In this document: in pieces, positions 1-9,891 of the stretch
Layout of the letters: each line of letters starts with the position of its first letter
How positions within the stretch are numbered: the stretch's first letter is position 1
Assembly (NCBI RefSeq): GCF_963576545.1
Contig: NC_083651.1
Location: 25,051,748 to 25,115,747, forward strand
Direction of reading: 5' to 3'
DNA from: Limanda limanda
Taxonomy: Eukaryota; Chordata; Actinopteri; Pleuronectiformes; Pleuronectidae
DNA length: 64,000 nt
Notes under the pieces: generated by a model
The model's database searches: none
What the model saw: only the letters and a program-made list of their open reading frames with translations
What the model was told of the DNA's origin: nothing
Made by a program: the position numbers and the translations under genes

Positions 1-423
1 CATGTGTCTTTTTCACGAAAATATCAAATTTCCTCTAAGGTTCAATTGGACTTGTGTGGTTTCAAACTCCTGGCGCACCTTTGTCCCTGAATCTCAGCTG
101 ATGGAGAGTGACTGTTCCGCTGTCCCAACAGTAGCATTTTCTGGATGACTACGTGGCCAACTGGGTTTCAGTGTGTGATGTCTTGTCACTTTTTAGATTT
201 TTCTTCTTTTTTTTTTTCTTTCTGGAGGTTGTTGTGTTGTAGTTGATGTGCCTCAAGTAGGAGGGACTGGTCAAAGGCCTTCATATTTTCATCGACTATT
301 TGTAGTTATACTACCCAATATGAACTTAGTATCACAAGTTTACCATGTGCAAACCAGTTTGTTTTAATGTGTGAAAATCAAATCTTGATAATTCTGGTTG
401 TCTTGTTTAAAAATCCCCATAAA
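1..423. other. Flank of the LTR element
   Basis: Ordinary AT-rich sequence up to the GTAT target site. Nothing recognised. Confidence 0.5.
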
Positions 424-427
424 GTAT

Positions 428-862
428 TGTGGTATCATCAGGGGTTGAACCACTTAGCAGGGTGTGGGGCTGTGCGTCACAGAAGTAGAGAAGTCAAAAT
501 AAGGGTTTTAAACAAAAGCCGGTTTATTAAATAACAAAAAGTCTTTCCTGAAGTAAAGCATAAAGTTCATCCACCGGTCATTAGTTGTCCTCCATCCACT
601 TGCTTCTTCAGTGGGATCCTGTCCAAGGGATTTTCCTCCACGTCTCCTGCTCCTTGCTTGTGGCTGGTCTCCACTCCTTTGTTCCCCTCTCTCGCTCCCA
701 CACCTGAGCTCCAGCTTTAATGAGGGCTGAGGCCTTGGCACCTCCCCCAGCCGTGCCTTCTGGGAGATGCAGTTCCCCCGGCATCCATCTTGTGGGGATG
801 TAGCCACTCTCCTGATGAGTCACATAACGGCCCTCTATAACCCGCCCTCTTGTGATGCCACA
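428..862 (-). repeat. 3' LTR of the Gmr1-like element
   Basis: Downstream LTR, bounded on the outside by the GTAT target duplication at 424-427 and on the inside by the polypurine tract. The gag-pol frame reads through the inner boundary and stops inside it at 608-610. The element-strand AATAAA corresponds to TTTATT at 523-528, a plausible polyadenylation signal for the genomic RNA. Confidence 0.95.
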
Positions 863-3800
863 CATCCCTCCCCTCGGACCTGACGTCCTCGGCAGGGTGA
901 ACGAGGTCCAAAAGGCATCACGGCGGGATAGTGCGTCAGCGTTTCCATGACTACGACCGGGCCTGTGAATGACAGAGAAGTTAAAAGGTTGCAGGGCTAA
1001 AAACCACCTGGTTACTCTACTGTTAGATTCTTTGTTTTTGGCCATCCACTGTAATGGAGCATGATCCGTTACTAGAGTGAACCTCCTCCCCAACAGATAG
1101 TATTTGAGTGTTTCTAAAGCCCACTTTATCGCTAAACCTTCTTTCTCGACGGTGGCATAGTTCCTCTCTCTTGGCAGCAGCTTACGACTCAAATAAAGAA
1201 CTGGATGTTCCTCACCCTCATGGATCTGGGACAGGACAGCACCCAGCCCCACCTCAGAGGCATCTGCATGGACCACAAACTTCTTACTGAAGTTCGGAGC
1301 CGTAAGGACTGGTTTTGAACATAAGGCCCTCTTGAGATTGCCAAATGCTTCCTCTGCTTCCGGGGTCCACTTCACCATCCTCGAGTGCTTCTTTGTGGTC
1401 AGATCTGTGAGTGGAGCAGCTATCCCAGCAAACTCAGGGATGAATCGTCTGTAATAATTTGCCAGGCCTAAAAACGATCTCACCTGCTTCTTTGTCAATG
1501 GGATGGGCCACTCTTGGATGGCAGCAAGTTTCGCCTCCTGTGGTTTGACGAGGCCTCGGCCAATGGTAAACCCCAGGTAGTTTGTCTCACTGTAGGCCAG
1601 CTTGCATTTTTTGGGGTTCGCTGTCAAACCTGCTTCTCTTATGGACTCCAGGACCTTCTCCACCCGAGGTAAGTGACTATCCCAATCCGGACTCTGGATC
1701 ACGACGTCATCTAAATACGCAGAAGCATATTCTTTATGAGGTTTCAGTACCTGATCCATTAAGCGTTGGAAGCTTGCAGGTGCTCCGGCCAAACCAAAAG
1801 GCAGCATCCGATACTGCCAGAGACCTCCCGGCGTGGCGAAGGCTGTTTTTTCCTTTGCCTCTGCTGCCAACGGAACCTGCCAATATCCTTTTGTGAGATC
1901 AAGAGTAGTTATGAACCGGGCATTACCCAGGCTTTCAATGAGTTCGTCAACACGAGGCATGGGGTAGGCATCAAATTCAGACACAGCATTCAGCTTTCTA
2001 AAGTCATTACAGAAACGTACTGTGTTATCAGGCTTGGCCACCAGGACGATAGGGCTTGACCAGGCACTCTTTGACTCTTCAATCACATTCAGTTCCAACA
2101 TCTTGCTTACCTCCTCCTCAATCACTTTCCTGCGGGCCTCTGGTACCCGATACGGCCTTTGGTTAACGGTTTTTCCTTCCGGCGTGCGTACTTCATGCTC
2201 CACCAGGTGTGTGCAGCCCGGCAGGGAGGAGAAAACATCTTGGTTGCGTTCCACCAGCTCCTTTGCCTGCTGTAGCTGGTGAGGGGAAAGTTCGGGACCA
2301 AAACTCACTGCTTCCCGGGCTAATTCTCTTTGCTCCTTTGGGAAACAGCCAGTAAACAATGTCTCTCTGTCATGCCATTTTTTCAAGATGTTAACATGGT
2401 ATATCTGCTCACCTTTACGCTTTCCGGGTTGTCGTACTCTGTAATTAACTTCCCCCACCTTCTCGATGACTTCGTATGGACCCTGCCAGGTAGCCAAGAA
2501 TTTACATTCTACGGTGGGAACCAGAACTAAGACCCTGTCCCTGGGTTGGAACTCCCTGGGTTGGGCTGTTCTGTCATACACAGCTCTTTGATCTCTCTGG
2601 GCTTTTTCCATGTGCTCCTTCACAATGGGAAATATGGCGGCCATTCGGGTGCGCATTGCCGTCACGTGTTCAATCATGGTCCTATGGGGACATGGTTGTT
2701 CCTCCCAGGTCTCTTTTGCGATGTCTAGCAGTCCCCTGGGTTTGTGTGAATACAGCAGGTCAAAGGGCGAAAACCCAGTGGAGGACTGTGGGACTTCCCT
2801 AACTGCAAACAGGAGGTAGGGGATGAGCTGATCCCAATTCCTTCCATCTTGGCCGACTGCCTTCCTTAGCATGGTTTTAAGAGTTTTGTTGAACCTCTCG
2901 ACTAATCCATCTGTCTGGGGATGGTATACAGAGGTTCGGACCTGTTTCACCCGCAGCAGGGCACACCACTGTCTCATGACACGGGACATAAAGGGAGTCC
3001 CTTGGTCAGTCAGTATTACTTTTGGTAACCCTACCCTAGTGCTGAAGAGGAATAGCTCATGTGCTATTTGCTTAGCATTAGCTTTTCGGAGGGGAATGGC
3101 TTCTGGATACCTGGTTGCGTAGTCCATCAGGACAAGGATATACTGATGGCCTCGAGCACTCTTGGGTAGTGGCCCTACAATATCCAGCCCCACCTTTTCG
3201 AAAGGAGTCTCTATAATGGGTAAGGGAATGAGAGGGCTCCTGTATCTTGGTTTTGGAGCAGTGACCTGGCACTCAGGGCAACTGCGACAGAAATTATCTA
3301 CCTCCCTGTGAATACCTGGCCAACAGAACCTCTGTAATATTCTCTCTTTGGTTTTATCCACCCCCAAGTGAGCCCCTAGTATGTGCGTATGAGCTAACTG
3401 CATAACCGTTGGACGGTGAGGTTTCGGCACCAGAAGTTGTTCCACCACTTTATCCTGATACTTAATGACCTGATACAAGAGACCATTCTTGACTGCGAAG
3501 TGAGGGAATGAAATAGTTAGCCTAGGTCCCACCAGGGTTCCCTCTACCACCTGGACATTCTTAAGAGCATTATTTAGGGTAAGGTCCTGTATTTGCGCAG
3601 TACCAAACTGACCTTTCAGAGGGGGTTTCGCTTCCACGTCCAAAGCCTCATCGTCACTTGGCCCGGGTTGCAGCTCTGAGTCGGCCGGCTCTTCTGGTTC
3701 TGACTCCCCACCACTGGAGTCTGCTGCAAGAACTTGAGCTACAACAGATGAGGAATCGCATGGCTTGGAAGAATTGACCCCTGACTTGTTAGCTTTTTTG

Positions 3801-5134
3801 CCTGGAAACTTACGTTTTCGTGGTTCTAGCTCACACCTCTTTTCTGCCTCTTTCCACAGCATGGAGAAGGCTGGGCAATCTCGACCGATCAGGACGGGGA
3901 CAGGGAGGTTCTTAATTACCCCCACTATAACATTAAATGTGCCTTTGGTAGTTGTCAGCCTCACCCTGGCAGTGGGATACTCACGAGTGTCCCCATGTAC
4001 ACAAACGACCGGGTCGTGTTCACTTTGGGCAAGAGGTGAGGCTTCCAGGACGGACTCCTTGACTAGTGTTCGGGCACTTCCCGAATCGAGCAAGGCTTCT
4101 ACATCCCGTTGATTCACAGTTACGGGGCAGGTCGGTCTGCAGTCTGCACTTTCCCCAAGGAGAGCAGCAAAGTTGGCGTGTAGACTGCTGGAGGACGCAG
4201 CTGTGGGCATTGGCTCGTCCGGCTTGTCACACTGCCACGAGATATGTCCTATTTGGCCGCAGCGGAAGCACTGCCGAGGGTCTGGGTTTGAGGATCCTCG
4301 TTGCAGTTGAAACGGGTTAAGCACCCTTCTCTGTGGGCTAGCAGGAGCACTAACCTGTGGAGTAACTCCAGGTCGAATTCCACTACGCCGAACAGGCACC
4401 GGAGCTGTTGGTTCTTTCCGGGTGAGACGAAGCATATCCATGGCTGCTTGATACTGTTCTACGGCTTCTACTAACTGCATGGTTGTTGTTATCTTCTGCT
4501 GGCTGATAACCTTTTTAGCATCAAACGGCAGGGCTCTTAGATATCGGTCGACGAGAAGGATCTCTACAATGGCTGCTGGACTGTTTTTTTCCGGATCCAG
4601 CCACCTGTTTGTTATTCTGGTTAACTCATGTAATTGTGACCTTGGGGTTGCCCCTGTTTGAAATGTCCACTCATGGAACCGTTGCGCTAAACTAAACTTG
4701 GTAAGGCCCTGACGGCTTAGTATCTCCTCCCTTAACTTATCATAGTCCCGCCCAATCGTCCCTTCTACATCACGAAAAGCTTTTAGAGCCTCACCAGACA
4801 GAAAGGGAGCCACAATCCCGACCCATTGTGTCTTCGCCCACCCCTCTCGAGCGGCTGTGGCCTCGAAAGCATGGAGGTAAGCTTCAACATCATCAGTCAC
4901 TCCCAACTTAGAAAGGAAGTCACTTGCCCGGGGTGATGACCTGGTTTGTAGCTCCTGCTCTTTAAGTTGATTTGCCCTTACTTGCTGTTCCAGCAAAGCC
5001 GTGTTCATTTCCTGTTGGACTCTCTGTCCCTCCGCCATCAGCTGCAACAATTCCTCCATGTTGTTTTCGGGATCAGCTGTGTGAAGTTCTGAAAAAAGTT
5101 GAACTAAAGCGTCAATTCCGTCACTTCTGCTCAT
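608..5134 (-). CDS. Gag-pol polyprotein, integrase before RT (Gmr1 type)
   Basis: One open frame of 1508 codons from the ATG at 5134; a GTG two codons earlier keeps the frame open but the ATG is the better start. Seen in order (residues from the ATG): a glutamine-rich helix (~25-65); capsid region with a SCAN-like C-terminal part (~143-230); zinc knuckle CX2CX4HX4C (289-302); aspartic protease DSG (350-352); an acidic linker (~460-500); integrase H2C2 zinc finger (~584-622); integrase core Asp651, Asp710, Glu746 with DD35E spacing; GPY module (885-887); RT (~975-1190) with YLDD at 1140-1143; RNase H with HADAS (~1289), TDH (~1356) and NADALSRR (~1398). There is no frameshift or stop between gag and pol, so processing must separate them. 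No chromodomain or envelope follows. The frame runs about 85 codons into the 3' LTR; that tail is probably not functional. The integrase-first order sets it apart from ordinary gypsy pol. Confidence 0.95.
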   Translation of the reverse strand: MSRSDGIDALVQLFSELHTADPENNMEELLQLMAEGQRVQQEMNTALLEQQVRANQLKEQELQTRSSPRASDFLSKLGVTDDVEAYLHAFEATAAREGWAKTQWVGIVAPFLSGEALKAFRDVEGTIGRDYDKLREEILSRQGLTKFSLAQRFHEWTFQTGATPRSQLHELTRITNRWLDPEKNSPAAIVEILLVDRYLRALPFDAKKVISQQKITTTMQLVEAVEQYQAAMDMLRLTRKEPTAPVPVRRSGIRPGVTPQVSAPASPQRRVLNPFQLQRGSSNPDPRQCFRCGQIGHISWQCDKPDEPMPTAASSSSLHANFAALLGESADCRPTCPVTVNQRDVEALLDSGSARTLVKESVLEASPLAQSEHDPVVCVHGDTREYPTARVRLTTTKGTFNVIVGVIKNLPVPVLIGRDCPAFSMLWKEAEKRCELEPRKRKFPGKKANKSGVNSSKPCDSSSVVAQVLAADSSGGESEPEEPADSELQPGPSDDEALDVEAKPPLKGQFGTAQIQDLTLNNALKNVQVVEGTLVGPRLTISFPHFAVKNGLLYQVIKYQDKVVEQLLVPKPHRPTVMQLAHTHILGAHLGVDKTKERILQRFCWPGIHREVDNFCRSCPECQVTAPKPRYRSPLIPLPIIETPFEKVGLDIVGPLPKSARGHQYILVLMDYATRYPEAIPLRKANAKQIAHELFLFSTRVGLPKVILTDQGTPFMSRVMRQWCALLRVKQVRTSVYHPQTDGLVERFNKTLKTMLRKAVGQDGRNWDQLIPYLLFAVREVPQSSTGFSPFDLLYSHKPRGLLDIAKETWEEQPCPHRTMIEHVTAMRTRMAAIFPIVKEHMEKAQRDQRAVYDRTAQPREFQPRDRVLVLVPTVECKFLATWQGPYEVIEKVGEVNYRVRQPGKRKGEQIYHVNILKKWHDRETLFTGCFPKEQRELAREAVSFGPELSPHQLQQAKELVERNQDVFSSLPGCTHLVEHEVRTPEGKTVNQRPYRVPEARRKVIEEEVSKMLELNVIEESKSAWSSPIVLVAKPDNTVRFCNDFRKLNAVSEFDAYPMPRVDELIESLGNARFITTLDLTKGYWQVPLAAEAKEKTAFATPGGLWQYRMLPFGLAGAPASFQRLMDQVLKPHKEYASAYLDDVVIQSPDWDSHLPRVEKVLESIREAGLTANPKKCKLAYSETNYLGFTIGRGLVKPQEAKLAAIQEWPIPLTKKQVRSFLGLANYYRRFIPEFAGIAAPLTDLTTKKHSRMVKWTPEAEEAFGNLKRALCSKPVLTAPNFSKKFVVHADASEVGLGAVLSQIHEGEEHPVLYLSRKLLPRERNYATVEKEGLAIKWALETLKYYLLGRRFTLVTDHAPLQWMAKNKESNSRVTRWFLALQPFNFSVIHRPGRSHGNADALSRRDAFWTSFTLPRTSGPRGGMCGITRGRVIEGRYVTHQESGYIPTRWMPGELHLPEGTAGGGAKASALIKAGAQVWERERGTKEWRPATSKEQETWRKIPWTGSH
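865..875 (-). promoter_or_regulatory. Polypurine tract
   Basis: On the element strand GAGGGGAGGGA lies two bases before the 3' LTR. This is the expected position and composition of the RNase-H-resistant primer for plus-strand DNA synthesis. It is also translated as part of the gag-pol frame (Gly-Pro-Arg-Gly-Gly). Confidence 0.85.
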
Positions 5135-5150
5135 TCGCACTTACGCCCGT

Positions 5151-5168
5151 TGCCCACATTCTCCACCA
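5151..5168 (-). promoter_or_regulatory. Primer-binding site, tRNA-Ala type
   Basis: Two bases inside the 5' LTR, the plus strand reads GCCCACATTCTCCACCA (5152-5168). This has the form of a tRNA 3' end with CCA added; from memory it matches the acceptor and T-arm 3' part of vertebrate tRNA-Ala(AGC) isodecoders. The element strand is therefore complementary to that tRNA and would prime minus-strand DNA synthesis. The match to tRNA-Ala is recalled, not searched. Confidence 0.8.
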
Positions 5169-5170
5169 CA

Positions 5171-5605
5171 TGTGGTATCATCAGGGGTTGAACCACTTAG
5201 CAGGGTGTGGGGCTGTGCGTCACAGAAGTAGAGAAGTCAAAATAAGGGTTTTAAACAAAAGCCGGTTTATTAAATAACAAAAAGTCTTTCCTGAAGTAAA
5301 GCATAAAGTTCATCCACCGGTCATTAGTTGTCCTCCATCCACTTGCTTCTTCAGTGGGATCCTGTCCAAGGGATTTTCCTCCACGTCTCCTGCTCCTTGC
5401 TTGTGGCTGGTCTCCACTCCTTTGTTCCCCTCTCTCGCTCCCACACCTGAGCTCCAGCTTTAATGAGGGCTGAGGCCTTGGCACCTCCCCCAGCCGTGCC
5501 TTCTGGGAGATGCAGTTCCCCCGGCATCCATCTTGTGGGGATGTAGCCACTCTCCTGATGAGTCATATAACGGCCCTCTATAACCCGCCCTCTTGTGATG
5601 CCACA
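5171..5605 (-). repeat. 5' LTR of the Gmr1-like element
   Basis: This is the upstream LTR in element orientation. It matches 428-862 with a constant offset of 4743 and one difference (T5566 here, C823 there). On the element strand it begins TGTGGCATCAC and ends GATACCACA, forming short inverted ends. A GC-box-like GGGCGGG followed by a TATA-like GTTATAGAGG lies close to the element-strand start (about 5575-5595), which may be the promoter. An AATAAA hexamer (TTTATT on the plus strand, 5266-5271) could mark the end of R. Confidence 0.95.
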
Positions 5606-5609
5606 GTAT

Positions 5610-8600
5610 ACATTTCAAAGAGATGTTTTTATATTCAACGGTTTATAATTGAAGTTGAATCCAAAAATCAATATTTACGCACACACACATGTACACAAGC
5701 ATACCCAAAAAAGACGCATGTTTCTAATGTGTGTTCACACACACACACTGCTACACACCAAGTTTTTAAATATATTTGTGTATTCTACCAGTTTACATAT
5801 ATAATGGAATCAAAATATATTGTTTAATCTTACCTGAATGCTGTTAGTGCGCAGCCAATATGACTTAGATTGGCCCTGACACGAACAAGCAAGATACAGA
5901 ATACAAGATGAACTTACAGTTTGCAGACAAAATAATGAGAGAGGACAAGACAAAGCTGAACAAAGAATACAAAGCTAAAAGGCCTGATTTAGTATTGCAC
6001 TTCCATAAAATAGGGAGAACTGCAGATTGAGATCAAATAATATGTTACAAATGGAAGCAAAACAGACTTTCAAAAGGGGTCACACCGGCTACAGTTGTGA
6101 TGTGGAAGGGCTGCAGCACGGTTCTGCTGTGTGTCGCAGTTGTCTGTTGTTCACACTGGCACCCAGACCTTTGGGATTCAGCAGTATTTCCTTGAATAAA
6201 AGTCGGGTTATGCATTCAACTAAATGCCATGACACTGTGGTATAAAGCCGTGCATCTGACGATCTTGCAATAACATACAAAGCCTTGTTAAAAAAAATGA
6301 ATGGGTTCAGTCAACAGAAACGCTGGAGGGCTTTAATTTTCAAACGGGAAGTGTTGCAAACACTGAAACTATGGTGAAAGATCCTTTTCACTGTGTATTT
6401 GGATGAATTTAATGAGAGAAAAAGGGGAGACCTTGAATCTCAGGCAGTGTGGCCGCTCCCATCTCATCTGTGAACATGGGCATAGCAAGCCGTTCAGCCG
6501 TTAGCTACCAAGCTGCGCTAACCTGATGACACCACTATGGCGTTGGTAGGCAGTTTATTCTTAAAGCTAACATAGCTCTCCCAGACCCACACAAATCATC
6601 ATACAGAGCTTTCCTCATGTTGACCAGTGTTCTTTGAAGAATAATTTCAGAGCAGTGGCATTGTAATCTAGCTGAAGTTGCAAATTCAGTAAATATCACA
6701 GTCTGTGTATACATTCATCACACTGTGTAACACATATCTTTGGTTCTTTCTAATGACAGTCCGCCTGTAGACACAGAGTAATTAGAGAATTATAAGGGGC
6801 CGAGGTGACAGTGACCTCATTACAGGGAGGAAGATCAAACTAACGACCCGTGACTGATGAAGGCCTCCATGTCTGCTCACCAAGCGATCCAGGGCTGACA
6901 AGGAAAAAATGGCCACAGCCAGCCGCCTACAGATGACATTATCCATGCTATAAAAATAAGCACTGTCCATTCAAGGTTTCGCACAGGACAGACATGTCAC
7001 ATCCTGCAAAACAACACATTAGCCAGAACAGATTTAGGCATGTGTGCCGTCTGTTTTAGTTTTTTCAGAAGGAGAGAATGAAGCACTTGGCTTCAAAATG
7101 CACCGATGGAAGCAGAAATACACTTGTATGATATTTTGGAACCATGGCATTCAATATACCACTTGGTGCAAGATGTGCAACTATAGTTGTGTAATATGTA
7201 TGTGCATATTCAGATTTCTAACCCTACAATGTTTTTTGGGGATTTTGAAATGTGTAAGTGTAATCACATTACATTACATTACACCTCTCTCATCACACTA
7301 TAAAAAAAAACTTTCAGTTTGCTGGAGAAACTGTGGAAATCAAAACACAAACTACCCTATCTGTTGAGGTTGCCTTCCATCAGAGATACACAAGTTGCTT
7401 TTTTTAAGTTTTAGGATGTACGAAAGAAAGAAATATTACTACATGGAACTGTATGTGTTCACCAGACAAACCATTGTGCCCTATTTATTGAACAATTAAA
7501 GTCACATCATGTCTCTTGAGCTTGCAGCCACATCGGTCAACACATTTGATCGAGCTCTTTCAAAAAAATGACATACAGAGTAGAATATAAAACCGATTTT
7601 AAGCAGAGGAAGTTACTATCGTATAAAGAGAACGGGGAATGAAAGAAGAAGAAACGGCAAAGAACGAGTTAGCAAAAATAAAAAGAAACTTTACAGCAAG
7701 CTGCAAAGCATAAATGTCAAGGCTCAAAACATGCAGAAACTGCACACCTCGTCAGATTCAGAGGCTGAGGATGAAATGGATTCAAAATTTTGAGCACAAA
7801 GGCTGACTCATGCTGAAAACAGCGATGGAGAACATGTGATCTGTCAAATCTAAGCAAAAGATTGGCAGCCTACAATCCCAACAGGAGAAATTAAACTATA
7901 GAATCCCAAAGTACAAGTCGTTTTTTGCACAAAGGTTACATGACACACGCACACACAGAGTTAAAGTGCCAGAAACAGCAGACTAGATTAGGAAAGTCTC
8001 AGGGGCATAATGTTCCTGCACTTACTCTTAAGGTAATATGCACCTCACTGAAGAATGGCTGATAGATCAAGAAAGGAATGAAAATGTAAACATGAACATT
8101 TGTGCTTTTGCAGTGGGTGCAGATTTTTGGGATATTTCAATAGTTGGTATTTCCCTTCTGATGACCTTGACATTTTACCACATATTCCTTTAAAACATGA
8201 TACTACTGATCCGTTTATGAATCTGTCCAGTGGGAAGAGAAGGGGCCCAGTGCAAACTTTACTCTGTATGAATCTAAAGTGAAGAATATAATTCTTAATA
8301 TACTTAATATTTTTATTTACAGAGGAATAACAGAGATTTTATTTATTTTCTTAATTGCAAGACTAACTGCAGAAGATTAACAGGACAACACAAGATAAAA
8401 CATTGGATAAATTACAAAATAACAAATTACTGACCATTTCATTAATATGGATAACATACCAGATAATTAGTTTGATCATGACACATGATAATAATCTTAC
8501 TGATGTCAGCCTCAGAGCATCTACAACCTGAATCTGAATAAAAATAGGTTTCAACATAAAATCAGACATGTAAATTGTATATGCAATACGACCAGTAACC

Positions 8601-8720
8601 AGTGGTAATACCAAATTAAGTTGACTTTAACCACATTATCCAAACCTATAAACTGGAATTTTATATCTTTATAATAATATTTATTGATAAAGTCTCAACA
8701 AGAGGAGAGAACCCTCTGTG
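5610..8720. other. Non-coding flank
   Basis: CA-rich patches at 5680-5760 and an ATTAC repeat at about 7266-7282. No supported gene. Confidence 0.5.

Positions 8721-8723
<3 letters not shown>

Positions 8724-8767
<44 letters not shown>
8724..8767. repeat. (CA)22 microsatellite
   Basis: An uninterrupted CA dinucleotide run. Confidence 0.95.
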
Positions 8768-8770
<3 letters not shown>

Positions 8771-8978
8771 CCCAGTGAAACCAAATATAAACTGCTCAGC
8801 CATAACTTTTCAAGCAGTTCACTGTAAAACATTGCAGCCTCGTTTAGTTATGTCCACTTTCTATCTCTCTTTAACACAAAGAGCTCTTACAAGTTTTGGA
8901 TTTTGAACGCAACTTTCCAAGTTTTAGAAAGTAAAACCTACAGTTATTCATTGTGTTGACTCTTTGAGAATGTTGTCA

Positions 8979-9020
8979 GATTTGTATGTGTTGATTGAAC
9001 TTGGGTTTGTAAGTCATCAG
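8979..9020 (+). repeat. 42-bp direct repeat, left of LINE
   Basis: This stretch starts GATTTGTATGTG and ends CATCAG. It matches 11696-11737 at all but one position. Weaker similarity extends outwards on both sides, to about 8951-9060 versus 11669-11780. It lies just beyond the LINE 3' tail, so it may be part of a long target-site duplication. Confidence 0.85.
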
Positions 9021-9097
9021 TTTAAAAAGGAAAGATGAGGAAAAAGGCGGGAAAGTAAAACTTACAGGAACACATTATCAATCAATCAATCAATCAA

Positions 9098-9890
9098 GTT
9101 TTATTTGTATAGCCCACATTCACAAATAACAATTCGTCTCATAGGGCTTTAACATTGTGTGACATCCTCTGTCCTTAACCCTCAGCAAGAGTAAGGAAAA
9201 ACTACTAAAAACCTTTTTCACAGGTAAAAATATGTAGAAACCTCAGAGAGAGCCACATGTGAGGGATCCCTCTCTCAGGACGGACAGAAGTGCAATAGAT
9301 GTCAGGTGTAAGAAAACATCATCAGGATTTTTAGCAGCATCGATGAGGGTAAACATTTTTCAATACTATGTGTCAGGCAGTCCCGCTGCAATCACAGTCT
9401 CTGGCCAGCAGCCAGCAAGACCACGATCCAGCATCAGGATGGGATCCACTATAATCTACAGTCATTGTCCACTGCCGCCAGTTAGAATCCATTATCAGCT
9501 GCCGCCTCGGTCGTGGTCCACCATCATCCGATGCCAACGCGACAAAGGATCCTCCATTACAACGACGATCAGCTGGCACGATACAGAATCCACCGAACTG
9601 GATCCACCATTGCGACCTCTGTTGGCGATCCACAATCATAATCCATGGTGCGGCCACAGCTGTGGCCCTGCATCCGCGGGCGCTAAGGCACAGAAACTCC
9701 AGGAAAGGGGTCAAGTTAGTAACATGTACTGATGAGATAAGAATTACCTTGATGTGTTAGGGATGGAGAAAAGGAAGGAGAAGCAGGAAAGAGAAGCTCC
9801 GTGTGTCATGTGTCATAAATTCCCTGTGCGTCTTAGCATCATCAGGGGTTTTTGCCATTTAATCAATTTTGGAACATCGCACTAATTAGC
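9098..9890 (-). other. 3' UTR of the L2-like LINE
   Basis: Non-coding tail of the LINE between the RT stop and the terminal (TTGA)n. The last ~220 bp (9077-9300) are shared with the fragment at 46587-46800. The middle part (9370-9700) is richer in GC and has imperfect repeats of a TCCACCAT-like motif; it is open in one frame on each strand, which I take as chance from the composition. Confidence 0.65.
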
Positions 9891-9891
9891 T

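Larger units (their letters stand above)
428..5605 (-). mobile_element. Complete Gmr1-like Ty3/gypsy LTR retrotransposon
   Basis: The element is read right to left: 5' LTR at 5171-5605, primer site at 5151-5168, a single gag-pol frame from the ATG at 5134, polypurine tract at 865-875 and 3' LTR at 428-862. Both outer ends are TGTGG...CCACA and are flanked by GTAT (424-427 and 5606-5609), a 4-bp target duplication of the size usual for Ty3/gypsy. The two 435-bp LTRs differ at one base that I can find (C823 versus T5566), so insertion is recent. The pol order is protease, integrase, RT, RNase H, which in the Ty3/gypsy group is known for the Gmr1 lineage first described from Atlantic cod. There is no envelope frame. 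All coding motifs are present, so it may still be autonomous. Family assignment is by domain order and motifs, not by a search. Confidence 0.95.

Noticed and set aside
508..807. 99-codon frame in the 3' LTR, repeated at 5251-5550
   Set aside because: It is identical in both places only because the LTRs are nearly identical. It overlaps the gag-pol tail in another register and has no motif.
1108..5277. Many plus-strand frames of 60-115 codons across the LTR element
   Set aside because: They are antisense shadows of the gag-pol frame on the minus strand.
9259..9732. 157-codon plus-strand frame and 113-codon minus-strand frame
   Set aside because: Both lie in the 3' UTR of the LINE, in GC-richer repetitive sequence with TCCACCAT-like motifs. 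No protein motif is present.
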